Assembly: GCF_005280655.1 (NCBI RefSeq)
Contig: NZ_CP040058.1
Location: forward strand, 2,580,001-2,644,000
Length of the DNA: 64,000 nt
Origin: Anaerostipes rhamnosivorans
GTDB taxonomy: Bacteria; Bacillota; Clostridia; Lachnospirales; Lachnospiraceae
Direction: 5' to 3'
Shown: positions 37,057 through 45,662 of the stretch, one piece after another
Layout: the number at the start of each line of letters is the position of its first letter
Position numbering within the stretch: the first letter of the stretch is position 1
Translations under genes and position numbers: made by a program
The notes under the pieces: generated by a model
What the model was told of the DNA's origin: nothing
Database searches by the model: none
Seen by the model: the letters and a program-made list of their open reading frames with translations, nothing else

Positions 37057-37506
37057 TTACACTTTCATTTTTTTCTCAAGGTAGCTTGGAATTTCTTCCA
37101 ACGGCAGTTCACTGCATTTTGAAATTGTTGTTTGATCAAGGACAAAATGAATCAGTCTCTTCAAAAATTCCAGATGATCCTCCGCCCCCTTAATTGCCAG
37201 ATTAAAGACCAGCCTGGTGTCAACATATTCTTCTGTGTCGTCCATTCGGTAAAACCGCACTGGGTGATCCAGTCTCAAAAGACAGATACAGTTTTCTCTG
37301 ATCCCTTCTGCTTTAGAATGAGGAATTGCCACCGGGATCTCTGAGGGAAGGCCTGTTGGATATTCTTTTTCTCTCTCAATACAGGCATCTACAAAATCCT
37401 GACTGACACTTCCGCAGCTCATCATACATTCACCGCACAGAAGAATTGCTTCTTTCCAGTCTTTTGCATCCCCCTCCGTTGCCAAATATATATTTTTTTT
37501 GCCCAT
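37057..37506 (-). CDS. PTS IIA component, fructose/mannitol/galactitol (GatA) type
   Basis: A 149-residue cytoplasmic IIA domain. The phosphorylated histidine is in 'PSEIPVAIPHSKAEGIRE', the usual IIA-2 active site, and a second conserved His occurs in 'RLIHFVLD'. Placed with IIB and IIC genes of the galactitol class it should be the GatA-like partner. It starts 26 bases after the IIC gene. A substrate cannot be read from the sequence. Confidence 0.88.
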   Translation of the reverse strand: MGKKNIYLATEGDAKDWKEAILLCGECMMSCGSVSQDFVDACIEREKEYPTGLPSEIPVAIPHSKAEGIRENCICLLRLDHPVRFYRMDDTEEYVDTRLVFNLAIKGAEDHLEFLKRLIHFVLDQTTISKCSELPLEEIPSYLEKKMKV

Positions 37507-37532
37507 ATGCCTTCTCCTATTCTATTGCTTTC

Positions 37533-38804
37533 TTATCCTACGAAAAGACCAGCCAGCCGATGCAGCAGACAGATAACCGTTGTTCCAAGATTATATCCGA
37601 AGAAACCGTCGGTTGCCATCTTTCCCCCTAGATCCAATCCGGTGACACTGAAGAAAGCAGTGGCCTCCGGCACGAATAGATTTGCCAGAAAAGATTTCAG
37701 GAAGATGAGAACCACGCAGCAAATTAGGCTCCGCAACAGTTTCCCGTTACTTGCCATAACACAAAATACGGTTAAGTAACAGACAGAAGCCAACATTCCG
37801 ATTGGAAAATAAGTCATTCCCGGTATTAAAAATGCGGTTGCGATGGTGATTGGTATGCAGATCGCTGTGCAAGTGACGCAGGCAGGATCTCCAAGTCCAA
37901 GCGCGATATCCATCCCGATAAAGAGCTGTGAATCCTCTCCAAGATGTTTTTTCATAAATTTATTTGCTGCATTCCCAATCGGGGTGATTCCTTCCATCAT
38001 GATGGAGACCATTCTTGGTATTAGAATCAATACACTGGCAATTCCCATGCCAAGCACTAGCATGGTTTCAACCGGCTGCTTTGTCATGACTCCAAGAAAA
38101 ACTCCTACGAGAAATCCAACAAAACATGGTTCTCCAAAGATGCCTAGTTTGTCTTCCAGATGTTCCATATCGATATCAATATCCTTAAGGCCGGGAATTT
38201 TATCAATAATCTTATTCATCAGCCAGGAGACCGGATAAGTCCACACGATAAAGGAAAATGTTGTACAAGTCGTACCTTCCAGACCGAAATATTCCTGCCA
38301 CTTAGGTGCAATCAGTTCAGATACTAAGACTGTGACAACTGACAGCCCCACCGTGACGGCCACTCCAAGAATGATGTTGCCAAACAGGGCATACGCAAGT
38401 GCTCCCGGAATTAACAAATGAATATAGTTCCAAATATCTACATTGAGGACTTTTCTTTTAAAGACAAAAATCAGGATAAAATTTGCCAACACGATCAAAG
38501 GGACCGCCACAGGCGCAAACGGTACTGTCCAGGAGGCAGCTCCAGTTGCCGCAAACCCCATATCAATTGTTGTGAAACCTTTTCCCAATGACTGATAATG
38601 GTCGATGACCGGCTGTATGGTTGTAATGAGTAATGAGACAACAAGCTTAAGTCCCTGAAACCCAATTCCTACAAACATACCTGATTTTAATGCCGCTCCA
38701 AATTTCATTCGGAAAATTAATCCTAAAATCAGGATCATAAACGGAAGCAGGGAAACCGCGCCCATATTTATTATTTTTTGGCTGATCATTAACAAGGTAT
38801 CCAT
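37533..38804 (-). CDS. PTS IIC component, galactitol (GatC/SgcC) family
   Basis: A 423-residue membrane transporter with about ten hydrophobic segments. It is recognisable as the galactitol-family IIC by 'FRMKFGAALKSGMFVGIGFQGLKLV' (core 'GMFVGIGFQGL'), 'GFAATGAASWTVPFAPVAVPLIV' and 'DIALGLGDPACVTCTAICIPI'. It imports and phosphorylates a polyol or related sugar with the IIA and IIB partners. It lies 60 bases after the IIB gene. Confidence 0.9.
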   Translation of the reverse strand: MDTLLMISQKIINMGAVSLLPFMILILGLIFRMKFGAALKSGMFVGIGFQGLKLVVSLLITTIQPVIDHYQSLGKGFTTIDMGFAATGAASWTVPFAPVAVPLIVLANFILIFVFKRKVLNVDIWNYIHLLIPGALAYALFGNIILGVAVTVGLSVVTVLVSELIAPKWQEYFGLEGTTCTTFSFIVWTYPVSWLMNKIIDKIPGLKDIDIDMEHLEDKLGIFGEPCFVGFLVGVFLGVMTKQPVETMLVLGMGIASVLILIPRMVSIMMEGITPIGNAANKFMKKHLGEDSQLFIGMDIALGLGDPACVTCTAICIPITIATAFLIPGMTYFPIGMLASVCYLTVFCVMASNGKLLRSLICCVVLIFLKSFLANLFVPEATAFFSVTGLDLGGKMATDGFFGYNLGTTVICLLHRLAGLFVG

Positions 38805-38864
38805 AGAAACTCCTTTCTTTTCTCTTTTGCACAGCTAATATTTATATGGCTCAGAAGTTCTCTC

Positions 38865-39161
38865 CTAATCCAATAATCCTTTGCACGTATTCACAATCTC
38901 TTCTCTGATTCTGTCCTCCCCGATCCCCGAGATTAAACCAAACACTTTTATTAATGGTTTTGTTACAGGCCTACGGTAATTTGTCGTCACCATAATGACA
39001 TCTACATCATTTTGTTTGGACGGAATTTCTGTCATCGTACTTTTTACTATTTTTGCTGGTATGCCGGCCTCCCTGCAAATCTTCTTTACTGCCTCCTGTG
39101 CGACAGTGGATGTGGCAACACCGCTGCCGCATGCTACTAAAATGGTCAATTGTTTTGACAT
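38865..39161 (-). CDS. PTS IIB component, galactitol (GatB) family
   Basis: A 98-residue cytoplasmic phosphocarrier. The phosphocysteine sits in the N-terminal loop 'ILVACGSGVATSTVAQEAV', the standard GatB pattern. The length is typical. GGAGGAGAGTAC precedes the ATG, and the gene overlaps the end of the dehydrogenase gene by 16 bases. Confidence 0.92.
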   Translation of the reverse strand: MSKQLTILVACGSGVATSTVAQEAVKKICREAGIPAKIVKSTMTEIPSKQNDVDVIMVTTNYRRPVTKPLIKVFGLISGIGEDRIREEIVNTCKGLLD

Positions 39162-40216
39162 GTACTCTCCTCCTTTTCTTTGTTTGGAAACAGTACCACC
39201 TTGATGGCCTCTCCTGTCCTTGTCAACTCAATGGCTTCTTTGATCATACTCAGCGGAAGCACATGAGTAATAAATTGATCTGCTCCAAATTCATCAGAGA
39301 TTGCCAGTTCAAATGCTCTCTGGACCTGCATGCTGTTTGCTCCATAATGACCGTAAATCCATAAATTATGATAATGAATATAATTTGTATCCAGCTCTGT
39401 CATGGCTCCCTTTGCTACTCCTCCGAAAAACACAACAATTCCGCCTTTTCTTGCCATAAATATGGATTGTGCCTGAGCCTGTGTTGAAGGATTCGCGGAA
39501 ATCACTTTGTCAGCACCTTTTCCATTTGTCAACTCTTTAACTTCTTTAACCGGGTCAGTCTTCGTACTGTTAATCGTATGGTCCACCCCAAACTGCTTTG
39601 TCATTTCCAGCCGCTGATCATTGATCTCGATCATGATAACTTTTTTTGCACCTCTCAGCTTTGCCAGCCTGGAATGAAAACATCCGATCGGTCCTGCACC
39701 AATAATCACAACTGTATCCCCGAATCCAACTTGAATATTTTCCTGGCAGGCATAAACGGAGGATAACGGTTCTCCAAGAGAAGCTCTCTCAAAGCTTACA
39801 TCTTCCGGAATCTTATAAACAGAGTCCTTCTCTGCCTGTGCTTTGGTTACCGGCGCAAACTCTGCAAAACCACCCTGCCTGTCCGTATAGGATTCATGGT
39901 TCACACAGTTCTCACTATGTCCGCTCCGGCATTCCTCACATTCCAAACAATGATTTCCAGGATGAACATAAACCCTGTCTCCAACTTTGTAGTTCTTTGT
40001 TGTTTCTGAAATCTCATCAATCATTCCTACCATCTCATGCCCAAAAACATGCGGATACCGCCCTTTTTTTGAATCAGTAGTTAAATTTCTGATATCGGAT
40101 CCACATAATCCGATGGCACATACTTTTAAAACAAATCCTCCCTCCGGACAAGCCGGCCGTTTCATTTCTTCTATCCGGATATCATTTGGTCCATACATCA
40201 GTGCGGCCTTCATCAT
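39146..40216 (-). CDS. Zinc-dependent medium-chain alcohol/polyol(-phosphate) dehydrogenase
   Basis: A 356-residue MDR enzyme. The catalytic zinc site is in 'CAIGLCGSDIRNL' and 'HVFGHEMVGMID'. The structural zinc is held by four cysteines (CLECEECRSGHSENC), and NAD(P) binds at 'VVIIGAGPIGCFHSRLA'. It resembles galactitol-1-phosphate or sorbitol dehydrogenases. In this operon it would oxidise the PTS-imported polyol phosphate to a ketose phosphate. It shares one base with the aldolase stop. Substrate is inferred from context. Confidence 0.88.
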   Translation of the reverse strand: MMKAALMYGPNDIRIEEMKRPACPEGGFVLKVCAIGLCGSDIRNLTTDSKKGRYPHVFGHEMVGMIDEISETTKNYKVGDRVYVHPGNHCLECEECRSGHSENCVNHESYTDRQGGFAEFAPVTKAQAEKDSVYKIPEDVSFERASLGEPLSSVYACQENIQVGFGDTVVIIGAGPIGCFHSRLAKLRGAKKVIMIEINDQRLEMTKQFGVDHTINSTKTDPVKEVKELTNGKGADKVISANPSTQAQAQSIFMARKGGIVVFFGGVAKGAMTELDTNYIHYHNLWIYGHYGANSMQVQRAFELAISDEFGADQFITHVLPLSMIKEAIELTRTGEAIKVVLFPNKEKEESTCQNN

Positions 40217-40896
40217 TACATCCCTCCTTTTCTGTCATTCGTTTCTTTTCCAATCATCTGTATTTTTGACCTCCGCTCCATCAGTTTCTTTAACTGGCAC
40301 TCCGGTATATCTTTCACTTTCCCTATACTCTCCGTCAAATGATAAATTTTTAAAACTTCTTCCGCAGCCTCCACAATCTTTACTGCATCTTCCAGCGTAT
40401 TCCCGACAGCAATACATCCATGATTCCCCAAAAGAATCAAGTCGTGGTCTTTGATGACTTCTTCTATCCCATGTGCAATGCTGGAAGTTCCAGGTTCGCC
40501 ATATGGAAGGCATGGGATCTCCCCCATCTTTAGTGCAAATGTTGTAGAACATTTTAATTTTATATCTTTTCCGCAGTATGCATATGCTGTCATATACGGC
40601 GCATGAATGTGTGCCGCTGCACAGCAGTCAGGTCTGGCCTTCAGTGCAGCTTCGTGCAGCAGGTACTCGCTGGATCTCTTCGCACTTCCTCCAATTTGTT
40701 CCCCGTCTCTCAACACTGCTATCATGTCTTCATTCAGCTGCCTTTTTCTTATGCCTGACGGCGTGATATATAATTCTTCTGTTTCACGGTCTAAGATTGA
40801 TAAGTTTCCTTCCAGTGTATTGACAAGCCCTTTTTCGTCCATAAGTTTTGCATAATAAACTATTTGTTTCTTAATCTCATTGGCGCTGCTTCCCAT
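40216..40896 (-). CDS. Class II aldolase/adducin family protein (FucA/AraD-like)
   Basis: A 226-residue zinc enzyme of the fuculose-phosphate aldolase / ribulose-5-phosphate epimerase family. The zinc ligands are visible as 'AAHIHAPYMTAYA' (His-x-His) and 'LLGNHGCIAVG' (His). The phosphate-binding segment is 'NTLEGNLSILDRE', with a catalytic Glu in 'RSSEYLLHEA'. Aldolases of this family cleave ketose-1-phosphates to DHAP and an aldehyde. It is the first gene of the operon with dehydrogenase and PTS genes. AAGGAG precedes the start. Epimerase activity cannot be ruled out. Confidence 0.88.
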   Translation of the reverse strand: MGSSANEIKKQIVYYAKLMDEKGLVNTLEGNLSILDRETEELYITPSGIRKRQLNEDMIAVLRDGEQIGGSAKRSSEYLLHEAALKARPDCCAAAHIHAPYMTAYAYCGKDIKLKCSTTFALKMGEIPCLPYGEPGTSSIAHGIEEVIKDHDLILLGNHGCIAVGNTLEDAVKIVEAAEEVLKIYHLTESIGKVKDIPECQLKKLMERRSKIQMIGKETNDRKGGM

Positions 40897-40931
40897 GGCA
40901 CTTATTCTCCTTTAATGTCAGTTTTATTGTT

Positions 40932-40956
40932 CCATTGGAATTCATGAATTCTATGG
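40932..40956. promoter_or_regulatory. 25-bp palindromic operator candidate of the polyol PTS operon
   Basis: A near-perfect inverted repeat, CCAT...GGAATTC-A-T-GAATTC...ATGG, centred at 40944. It lies right after the -10 box, so it covers the expected transcription start. This placement suits a repressor site. It could equally be a hairpin in the mRNA leader. Confidence 0.5.
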
Positions 40957-40960
40957 TTTT

Positions 40961-40989
40961 AGTATATCCTCGGCTCTGGCAGCCCTCAA
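40961..40989 (-). promoter_or_regulatory. Sigma-A promoter of the polyol PTS operon
   Basis: TTGAGG (40984-40989) and TATACT (40961-40966) on the minus strand are 17 bases apart, about 65-90 bases upstream of the aldolase start. Confidence 0.6.
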
Positions 40990-41120
40990 TACAAGTTTTT
41001 TCCCCACGACCGGAAATAAAGTTTACAGATAGATATAAAACTTTTCCTGACCAAAGAAATGAAATATATATTTTATTCAAAGAAGTTTTCGGTTTCTCAG
41101 GAAGTTCTCTGGTTTTTACA

Positions 41121-41152
41121 TAAAAAAACAGAGAGAAGTTTTAACTTCTCTC
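41121..41152 (-). terminator. Intrinsic terminator after the small membrane-anchored protein gene
   Basis: A stem of up to 10 bp (41131-41140 with 41143-41152) is followed by a seven-U run (41122-41128) on the minus strand. Confidence 0.8.
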
Positions 41153-41183
41153 CGCCAATATATGAACAATATTCTTTAATTCT

Positions 41184-41627
41184 CTAATTCAACTGCTCCT
41201 TTACTGCCTCCAGTGCAGTCTCCACATCACTCTCTGTGATCTTCTGGTCTGATTTTACCTTTACCACATAATTTTTCTTCTTGACGGTAAAGCCGCCGAT
41301 GGCCTCATAGGCTGTCTCATCCTCTATCTGTTTTATCACTGGTATGAAATAACCGTTCTGGGCAGTTAATTCCTCACCGATCTCATAGGTATGGCCTTTT
41401 TCCTCCAGAGCCATGATCTCCTCTGAAATATTTTCATCAATATCTTCTTCCAGTATTTCTTTGGAAGTTCCTTCGCACTGTTTGAATTGAACACTCATAT
41501 TTTGAACAAAAATGCTGTCATCCGCAGCCTTTGTATTCATCTTTCCTTTTACAAAAAAACACCCTCCCACAGCCAGTACGATTCCCACTGCTGCCAAAAA
41601 CTTTTTATTAAAAACAATCTTTCTCAT
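41184..41627 (-). CDS. Small membrane-anchored protein of unknown function
   Basis: A 147-residue protein. The N-terminal hydrophobic stretch (about 9-27, 'FLAAVGIVLAVGGCFFV') could be a signal anchor or a lipoprotein signal (a Cys follows VGG), with an acidic extracytoplasmic part. The remainder has repeated Glu-rich helices ('EEDIDENISEEIMALEEKG') and a 'YEIGEELTAQNGYFIP' strand region. I do not recognise a family. It stands alone with its own terminator, between the PTS operon and the divergent GNAT gene. Confidence 0.6.
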   Translation of the reverse strand: MRKIVFNKKFLAAVGIVLAVGGCFFVKGKMNTKAADDSIFVQNMSVQFKQCEGTSKEILEEDIDENISEEIMALEEKGHTYEIGEELTAQNGYFIPVIKQIEDETAYEAIGGFTVKKKNYVVKVKSDQKITESDVETALEAVKEQLN

Positions 41628-41759
41628 AATTTCTCCCTTCTTGTTACCGAATAAATTAAGTATACCAGAAAAGTATGATAAAAAAATGCATAAATTATTA
41701 CAATTTTCTTAGGATACTATGATCGTTTCCTTTTTCTGAACAGATAAAAAATATTTTTA

Positions 41760-41788
41760 TTGATTTATGCAGCCAGTCATTGTATATT
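41760..41788 (+). promoter_or_regulatory. Sigma-A promoter of the GNAT gene
   Basis: TTGATT (41760-41765) and TATATT (41783-41788) are 17 bases apart, 36 bases upstream of the start codon; GAGGG lies before the ATG. Confidence 0.6.
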
Positions 41789-41823
41789 ATCACTCATAAA
41801 ATATAACAAAAGAGGGAAAACAT

Positions 41824-42351
41824 ATGGAAATACGAAAAGCTGAGATCGGACAGCTCAGTGAGATTCTGAAGATCTATTCTAATGCCAGAGCGTTCATGAA
41901 GGACCATGGGAATCCTGACCAATGGGGAGAGACACATCCCCAGGAAGCAGTCATATGCGGTGATATAAAATCAGGAAACAGCTATGTCTGCATGGAAAAC
42001 GGAAAAATCCTTGCAGTATTTTTTTACAAAGCCGGGGAAGATCCCACCTATGGACATATTTATCAGGGAAATTGGCTGAACCTGGATCCTTACGGTGTGA
42101 TTCACCGGATTGCTTCCAGCGGGAAAAAGAAAGGATCCGCATCCTTCTGCCTGGCTTGGGCTTTTGAAGAATGCGGAAATCTGCGGATCGACACCCATAG
42201 AGATAATCACGTGATGCAGAATCTACTTAAAAGAAATGGATTTACCTATTGCGGTATCATCTATTTGGAAAACGGCAGTGAGAGACTTGCATATCAGAAA
42301 TCTGAACAAAGTGGGCAAGCCACCTCATCTCCCCAACCCATCACTCTTTGA
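41824..42351 (+). CDS. GNAT-family N-acetyltransferase whose C-terminus is encoded by a repeat element
   Basis: A 175-residue acetyltransferase. The fold is recognisable from the N-terminal 'RKAEIGQLSEILKIYSNAR' strand-helix, the central 'YVCMENGKILAVFFY', the acetyl-CoA-binding region ('SGKKKGSASFCLAWAFEECG') and the late 'NLLKRNGFTYCGIIYL' with the typical asparagine. The acyl acceptor is unknown. The last 15 residues and the stop codon lie in interspersed repeat A1 (from 42304), so the ancestral gene probably ended near 'RLAYQKS'. It is one of few plus-strand genes and stands alone with its own promoter. Confidence 0.85.
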   Translation: MEIRKAEIGQLSEILKIYSNARAFMKDHGNPDQWGETHPQEAVICGDIKSGNSYVCMENGKILAVFFYKAGEDPTYGHIYQGNWLNLDPYGVIHRIASSGKKKGSASFCLAWAFEECGNLRIDTHRDNHVMQNLLKRNGFTYCGIIYLENGSERLAYQKSEQSGQATSSPQPITL

Positions 42352-42478
42352 GGGGCTTGACAACTTTGAGCACCAAATGCGATTTGACGTAGTCAAATAG
42401 ATTCCTTACGCATTTGTGTGCATACTGCCCACAGGGCTTTTTTATTCCATAGGGAGGTTCGAAGAACTTTCCTATGGA
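42304..42478 (+). repeat. Interspersed repeat family A, copy A1 (175 bp)
   Basis: Aligned end to end with A2 (58838-59012) at roughly 90 percent by eye. It folds into successive stems: CAAAGT with ACTTTG around an AGCCCCTC-type hairpin, AAATGCG with CGCATTT around ATTTGAC/GTCAAAT, and a terminal TTCCATAGG/CCTATGGAA hairpin. It overlaps the 3' end of the GNAT gene and runs up to the glyQS terminator. Confidence 0.88.
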
Positions 42479-42481
42479 ATA

Positions 42482-42516
42482 AAAAACCGGCCAGATGATT
42501 GACCTGGTCGGTTTTT
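42482..42516 (-). terminator. Intrinsic terminator of glyQS (possibly bidirectional)
   Basis: A stem of AAAAACCGGCCAG with CTGGTCGGTTTTT, with one G-U pair, is flanked by A and T runs on both sides. It could also stop plus-strand transcripts coming from the GNAT gene and repeat A1. Confidence 0.8.
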
Positions 42517-42520
42517 AATC

Positions 42521-43912
42521 TTAATATTCAAATTTCTTTTCAAAATAGTCTTTTAAATCTTCGATCTTGATTCTTTCCTGTTCCATAGTGTCACGGTCTC
42601 TGACGGTCACTGCCCCATCTTCCTCAGAATCAAAGTCATAGGTCACACAGAACGGTGTTCCGATCTCATCCTGTCTTCTATAACGTTTTCCGATATTTCC
42701 CCGCTCATCATACTCACAGTTGTAATATTTGGCAAGCATCTCGTAGACCTTACCTGCACCCTCGCCTAATTTCTTAGACAGCGGAAGCACGCCGATCTTT
42801 ACCGGTGCAATGGCCGGATGAAAACGGAGTACCGTTCTCTTATCTCCGCCTTCCAGCTCTTCTTCGTCATAAGCAGCACATAAGAACGCTAACGTTACAC
42901 GGTCTGCTCCCAGAGACGGTTCAATTACGTAAGGAATATAACGTTCTTTCTTCTCGTCATCAAAGTATGTCAGATCTTCCCCTGAGGTATTTTGATGCTG
43001 TGTCAGGTCATAATCTGTACGGTCAGCGATACCCCACAGCTCTCCCCATCCAAACGGGAATAAAAATTCAATATCAGAAGTAGCCTTGGAGTAGAAGGAA
43101 AGTTCTTCTTTTCCATGGTCACGGACTCTCATCTGGTCATCTGTGATCCCCAAAGTTTTCAGCCAGTTAATACAGAAATCTTTCCAATAGGCAAACCACT
43201 CAAGGTCAGTATCTGGCTCACAGAAAAATTCCAGTTCCATCTGCTCAAATTCTCTTGTACGGAACGTAAAGTTTCCAGGAGTGATTTCATTTCTGAAAGA
43301 CTTTCCTACCTGTCCGATACCGAACGGAATTTTCTTTCTGGATGTTCTCTGTACATTTTTAAAATTGACGAAAATACCCTGTGCTGTCTCCGGACGCAGA
43401 TAAACTGTATTTTTCGCATCCTCAGTGACACCCTGGAAGGTCTTAAACATCAGGTTGAACTCGCGGATATCCGTAAAATTCTTCTTACCGCAGGATGGGC
43501 AGACAATATTATGGTCATTGATAAAATCTACCATCTCTTCTTTTGTCCATCCGTCCACGGAACCGCCTTCGATCTCCATGCCGTGTTCATCCATGTAGTC
43601 TTCGATGATCTTATCTGCGCGGAACCGTTCATGACACTCTTTACAGTCCATCAGAGGGTCAGAAAATCCGCCCAGATGCCCGGAGGCAACCCAAGTCTGC
43701 GGATTCATCAGGATCGCACAGTCAACACCTACATTGTACGGGCTCTCCTGGATGAATTTCTTCCACCATGCCTTTTTGACATTGTTCTTAAGCTCCACGC
43801 CCAGATTTCCGTAATCCCATGTATTTGCCAATCCGCCGTAAATCTCAGATCCGCTGTACACAAAACCTCTGGCTTTTGCTAAATTTACGATTTTCTCCAT
43901 TGTTAATTCCAT
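42521..43912 (-). CDS. glyQS: Glycyl-tRNA synthetase (dimeric alpha2 type)
   Basis: A 463-residue class II synthetase of the homodimeric, eukaryote/archaea-like type. It has motif 1 around '[20 protein letters not shown]', motif 2 '[19 protein letters not shown]', motif 3 '[17 protein letters not shown]', and the anticodon domain at the C-terminus. It has its own promoter, no T-box leader in the 90-base gap upstream, and a terminator right after the stop. Confidence 0.96.
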   Translation of the reverse strand: MELTMEKIVNLAKARGFVYSGSEIYGGLANTWDYGNLGVELKNNVKKAWWKKFIQESPYNVGVDCAILMNPQTWVASGHLGGFSDPLMDCKECHERFRADKIIEDYMDEHGMEIEGGSVDGWTKEEMVDFINDHNIVCPSCGKKNFTDIREFNLMFKTFQGVTEDAKNTVYLRPETAQGIFVNFKNVQRTSRKKIPFGIGQVGKSFRNEITPGNFTFRTREFEQMELEFFCEPDTDLEWFAYWKDFCINWLKTLGITDDQMRVRDHGKEELSFYSKATSDIEFLFPFGWGELWGIADRTDYDLTQHQNTSGEDLTYFDDEKKERYIPYVIEPSLGADRVTLAFLCAAYDEEELEGGDKRTVLRFHPAIAPVKIGVLPLSKKLGEGAGKVYEMLAKYYNCEYDERGNIGKRYRRQDEIGTPFCVTYDFDSEEDGAVTVRDRDTMEQERIKIEDLKDYFEKKFEY

Positions 43913-43956
43913 ATTGTTTCTACCTCACCGTTTTTTCATTTCCTATAATCTGTTCT

Positions 43957-43985
43957 ATTGTAGCGTGTAACCCCTCTTTTTTCAA
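43957..43985 (-). promoter_or_regulatory. Sigma-A promoter of glyQS
   Basis: TTGAAA (43980-43985) and TACAAT (43957-43962) on the minus strand are 17 bases apart, 45 bases upstream of the start codon. Confidence 0.7.
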
Positions 43986-44002
43986 GAGATAAGCAAAAAA
44001 AG

Positions 44003-44743
44003 TCAAAGCAGCTCCAAAAAATCCAACGACTTAAAATGGTGGCTGACATATTGGTTTAGAAAAGAATCGCAGACTATCTCAAGTTCCTTCTGCACTTCTT
44101 TGGAAACCTTAAATGTATACAGCTTTTCCAGGGCACTGCTTAAAATAAACTGAATGGTATATACCGTAGATCCGGAAATATGTACCGCCCGTCCCCCGGC
44201 CTTTTGGCAATTTGAACATACCATCCCGCCTGCGCTGCTGTCAAAATATTCAAGGTCTTCTGTGCTGCCACACTGGGTACAGCAGAAAACCTCCATGCCC
44301 TGCCCATACAGAGCCATGATTTTGATCTCAAATACCCTGCGGATCAATTCGGGTCCGATGGTTTTCTTCTCCAAGGCCCGCAGGCTTTGGTACAGCAGCT
44401 TTAAAATATCCATCTCATCGTTATTTTCCCTTGTGAGATAAGAAACAAACTCACAAAAATAACTGCCATAGGAGATCAGTAGAAGATCCTCCTTGATCCC
44501 CTCAAAGTAATGCCCCACGTCTGCCCACATGAGATTAAAGGAGCTTCTGCCCTCATACAGAGAAAATTCTCCAAACGTAAACGGCTGACAGGCTGCAGCA
44601 TAAGGACTTGTTGCCTTTTTTGCCCCTCTTGCAAAGGCGGTGATCCTTCCTCTCTCTTTTGTGAGAAGTGTGACCCTTTTATCAAATTCTCCGATATTCC
44701 CGGCATTTAATACCAGGCCGGTTACTTTGATTTCCTGTCCCAT
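44003..44743 (-). CDS. recO: DNA repair protein RecO
   Basis: A 246-residue recombination mediator that loads RecA with RecR. It has an N-terminal OB fold ('TGLVLNAGNIGEFDKRVTLLTKERGRITAFA', core 'KERGRITAFARGAKK'), a helical domain, and a zinc finger of four cysteines ('CCTQCGSTEDLEYF' then 'MVCSNC'). It starts 2 bases after era, as in many Firmicutes. Confidence 0.95.
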   Translation of the reverse strand: MGQEIKVTGLVLNAGNIGEFDKRVTLLTKERGRITAFARGAKKATSPYAAACQPFTFGEFSLYEGRSSFNLMWADVGHYFEGIKEDLLLISYGSYFCEFVSYLTRENNDEMDILKLLYQSLRALEKKTIGPELIRRVFEIKIMALYGQGMEVFCCTQCGSTEDLEYFDSSAGGMVCSNCQKAGGRAVHISGSTVYTIQFILSSALEKLYTFKVSKEVQKELEIVCDSFLNQYVSHHFKSLDFLELL

Positions 44744-44745
44744 GT

Positions 44746-45651
44746 TTAAACTTCTTTCTTATTGTACCCGTAGTTTTTAAGAAGCATATCGCTGTCTCGC
44801 CAGTCCTTTTTTACCTTCACCCACAGCTGCAGATTCACTTTAATATCCAGCAGGTTTTCCATTTCGATCCGGGCCTGAGATCCGATTTTCTTTAACATGC
44901 TGCCCTGCTTCCCGATGATGATGCCTTTGTGGGAATCCCTCTCGCATACGATGGTAGCGTCAATGTCTATGATATGTCCGTGCCGGCGCTCTTTCATAGA
45001 ATCAATGATCACCGCGATCCCGTGGGGGATTTCCTGGTCCAGCAGACGCAGTGCCTTTTCTCTGATGAGCTCCGCACAGATCTGTCTTTCGGGCTGGTCC
45101 GTGACCGTGTCCTCGTCAAAAAACATGGGGCCTTCCGGAAGATATTTGAAAATACAGTCAATAACATCGTCCGTATTCTTTCCCTTTAGTGCAGAGACCG
45201 GGATGACTTCCACAAATTCACACACGTCTTTGTATGTGGTGATCGCCTTCAGTATTTCCTCATCTTTAACTGTATCTGTCTTGTTAATGACAAGGATGAC
45301 CGGTGTCTTGACCTTGCCAAGCTGTTCGATGATATACCGCTCTCCACCCCCAATAAAAGTAGTAGGCTCCACCAGCCATAAAATAAGATCCACTTCGTTG
45401 AGTGTGCGCTCAGCGACTTTGAGCATATAGTCGCCGAGCTTATTTTTTGCTTTGTTGATCCCTGGTGTGTCTAAAAAGACGATCTGCCCCCGCTCGTCCG
45501 TAAAAACTGTCTGGATTCTGTTTCTTGTTGTCTGCGGCTTTTTAGAGGTGATCGCGATCTTCTGTCCGATCAGCTGATTCATCAGCGTAGATTTGCCCAC
45601 ATTCGGCCTGCCGATCAATGTTACAAATCCTGATTTCATTCCTGCGTCCAT
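44746..45651 (-). CDS. era: GTPase Era
   Basis: A 301-residue GTPase needed for 30S ribosome assembly, binding 16S rRNA. It has G1 'GRPNVGKSTLMNQLIG', G2/G3 'TTRNRIQTVF' and 'FLDTPGI', G4 'NKTD', G5 'VSALKG', and a KH domain at the C-terminus ('RDSHKGIIIGKQGSMLKKIG'). The start at 45651 has GGAAGG upstream. It lies between the M16 protease and recO genes in one transcript. Confidence 0.97.
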   Translation of the reverse strand: MDAGMKSGFVTLIGRPNVGKSTLMNQLIGQKIAITSKKPQTTRNRIQTVFTDERGQIVFLDTPGINKAKNKLGDYMLKVAERTLNEVDLILWLVEPTTFIGGGERYIIEQLGKVKTPVILVINKTDTVKDEEILKAITTYKDVCEFVEVIPVSALKGKNTDDVIDCIFKYLPEGPMFFDEDTVTDQPERQICAELIREKALRLLDQEIPHGIAVIIDSMKERRHGHIIDIDATIVCERDSHKGIIIGKQGSMLKKIGSQARIEMENLLDIKVNLQLWVKVKKDWRDSDMLLKNYGYNKKEV

Positions 45652-45662
45652 AAACTTCCTTC

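Noticed and set aside
43913..44002. Possible T-box leader before glyQS
   Set aside because: Only 90 bases are available, with a normal promoter; no T-box sequence or specifier stem is visible.
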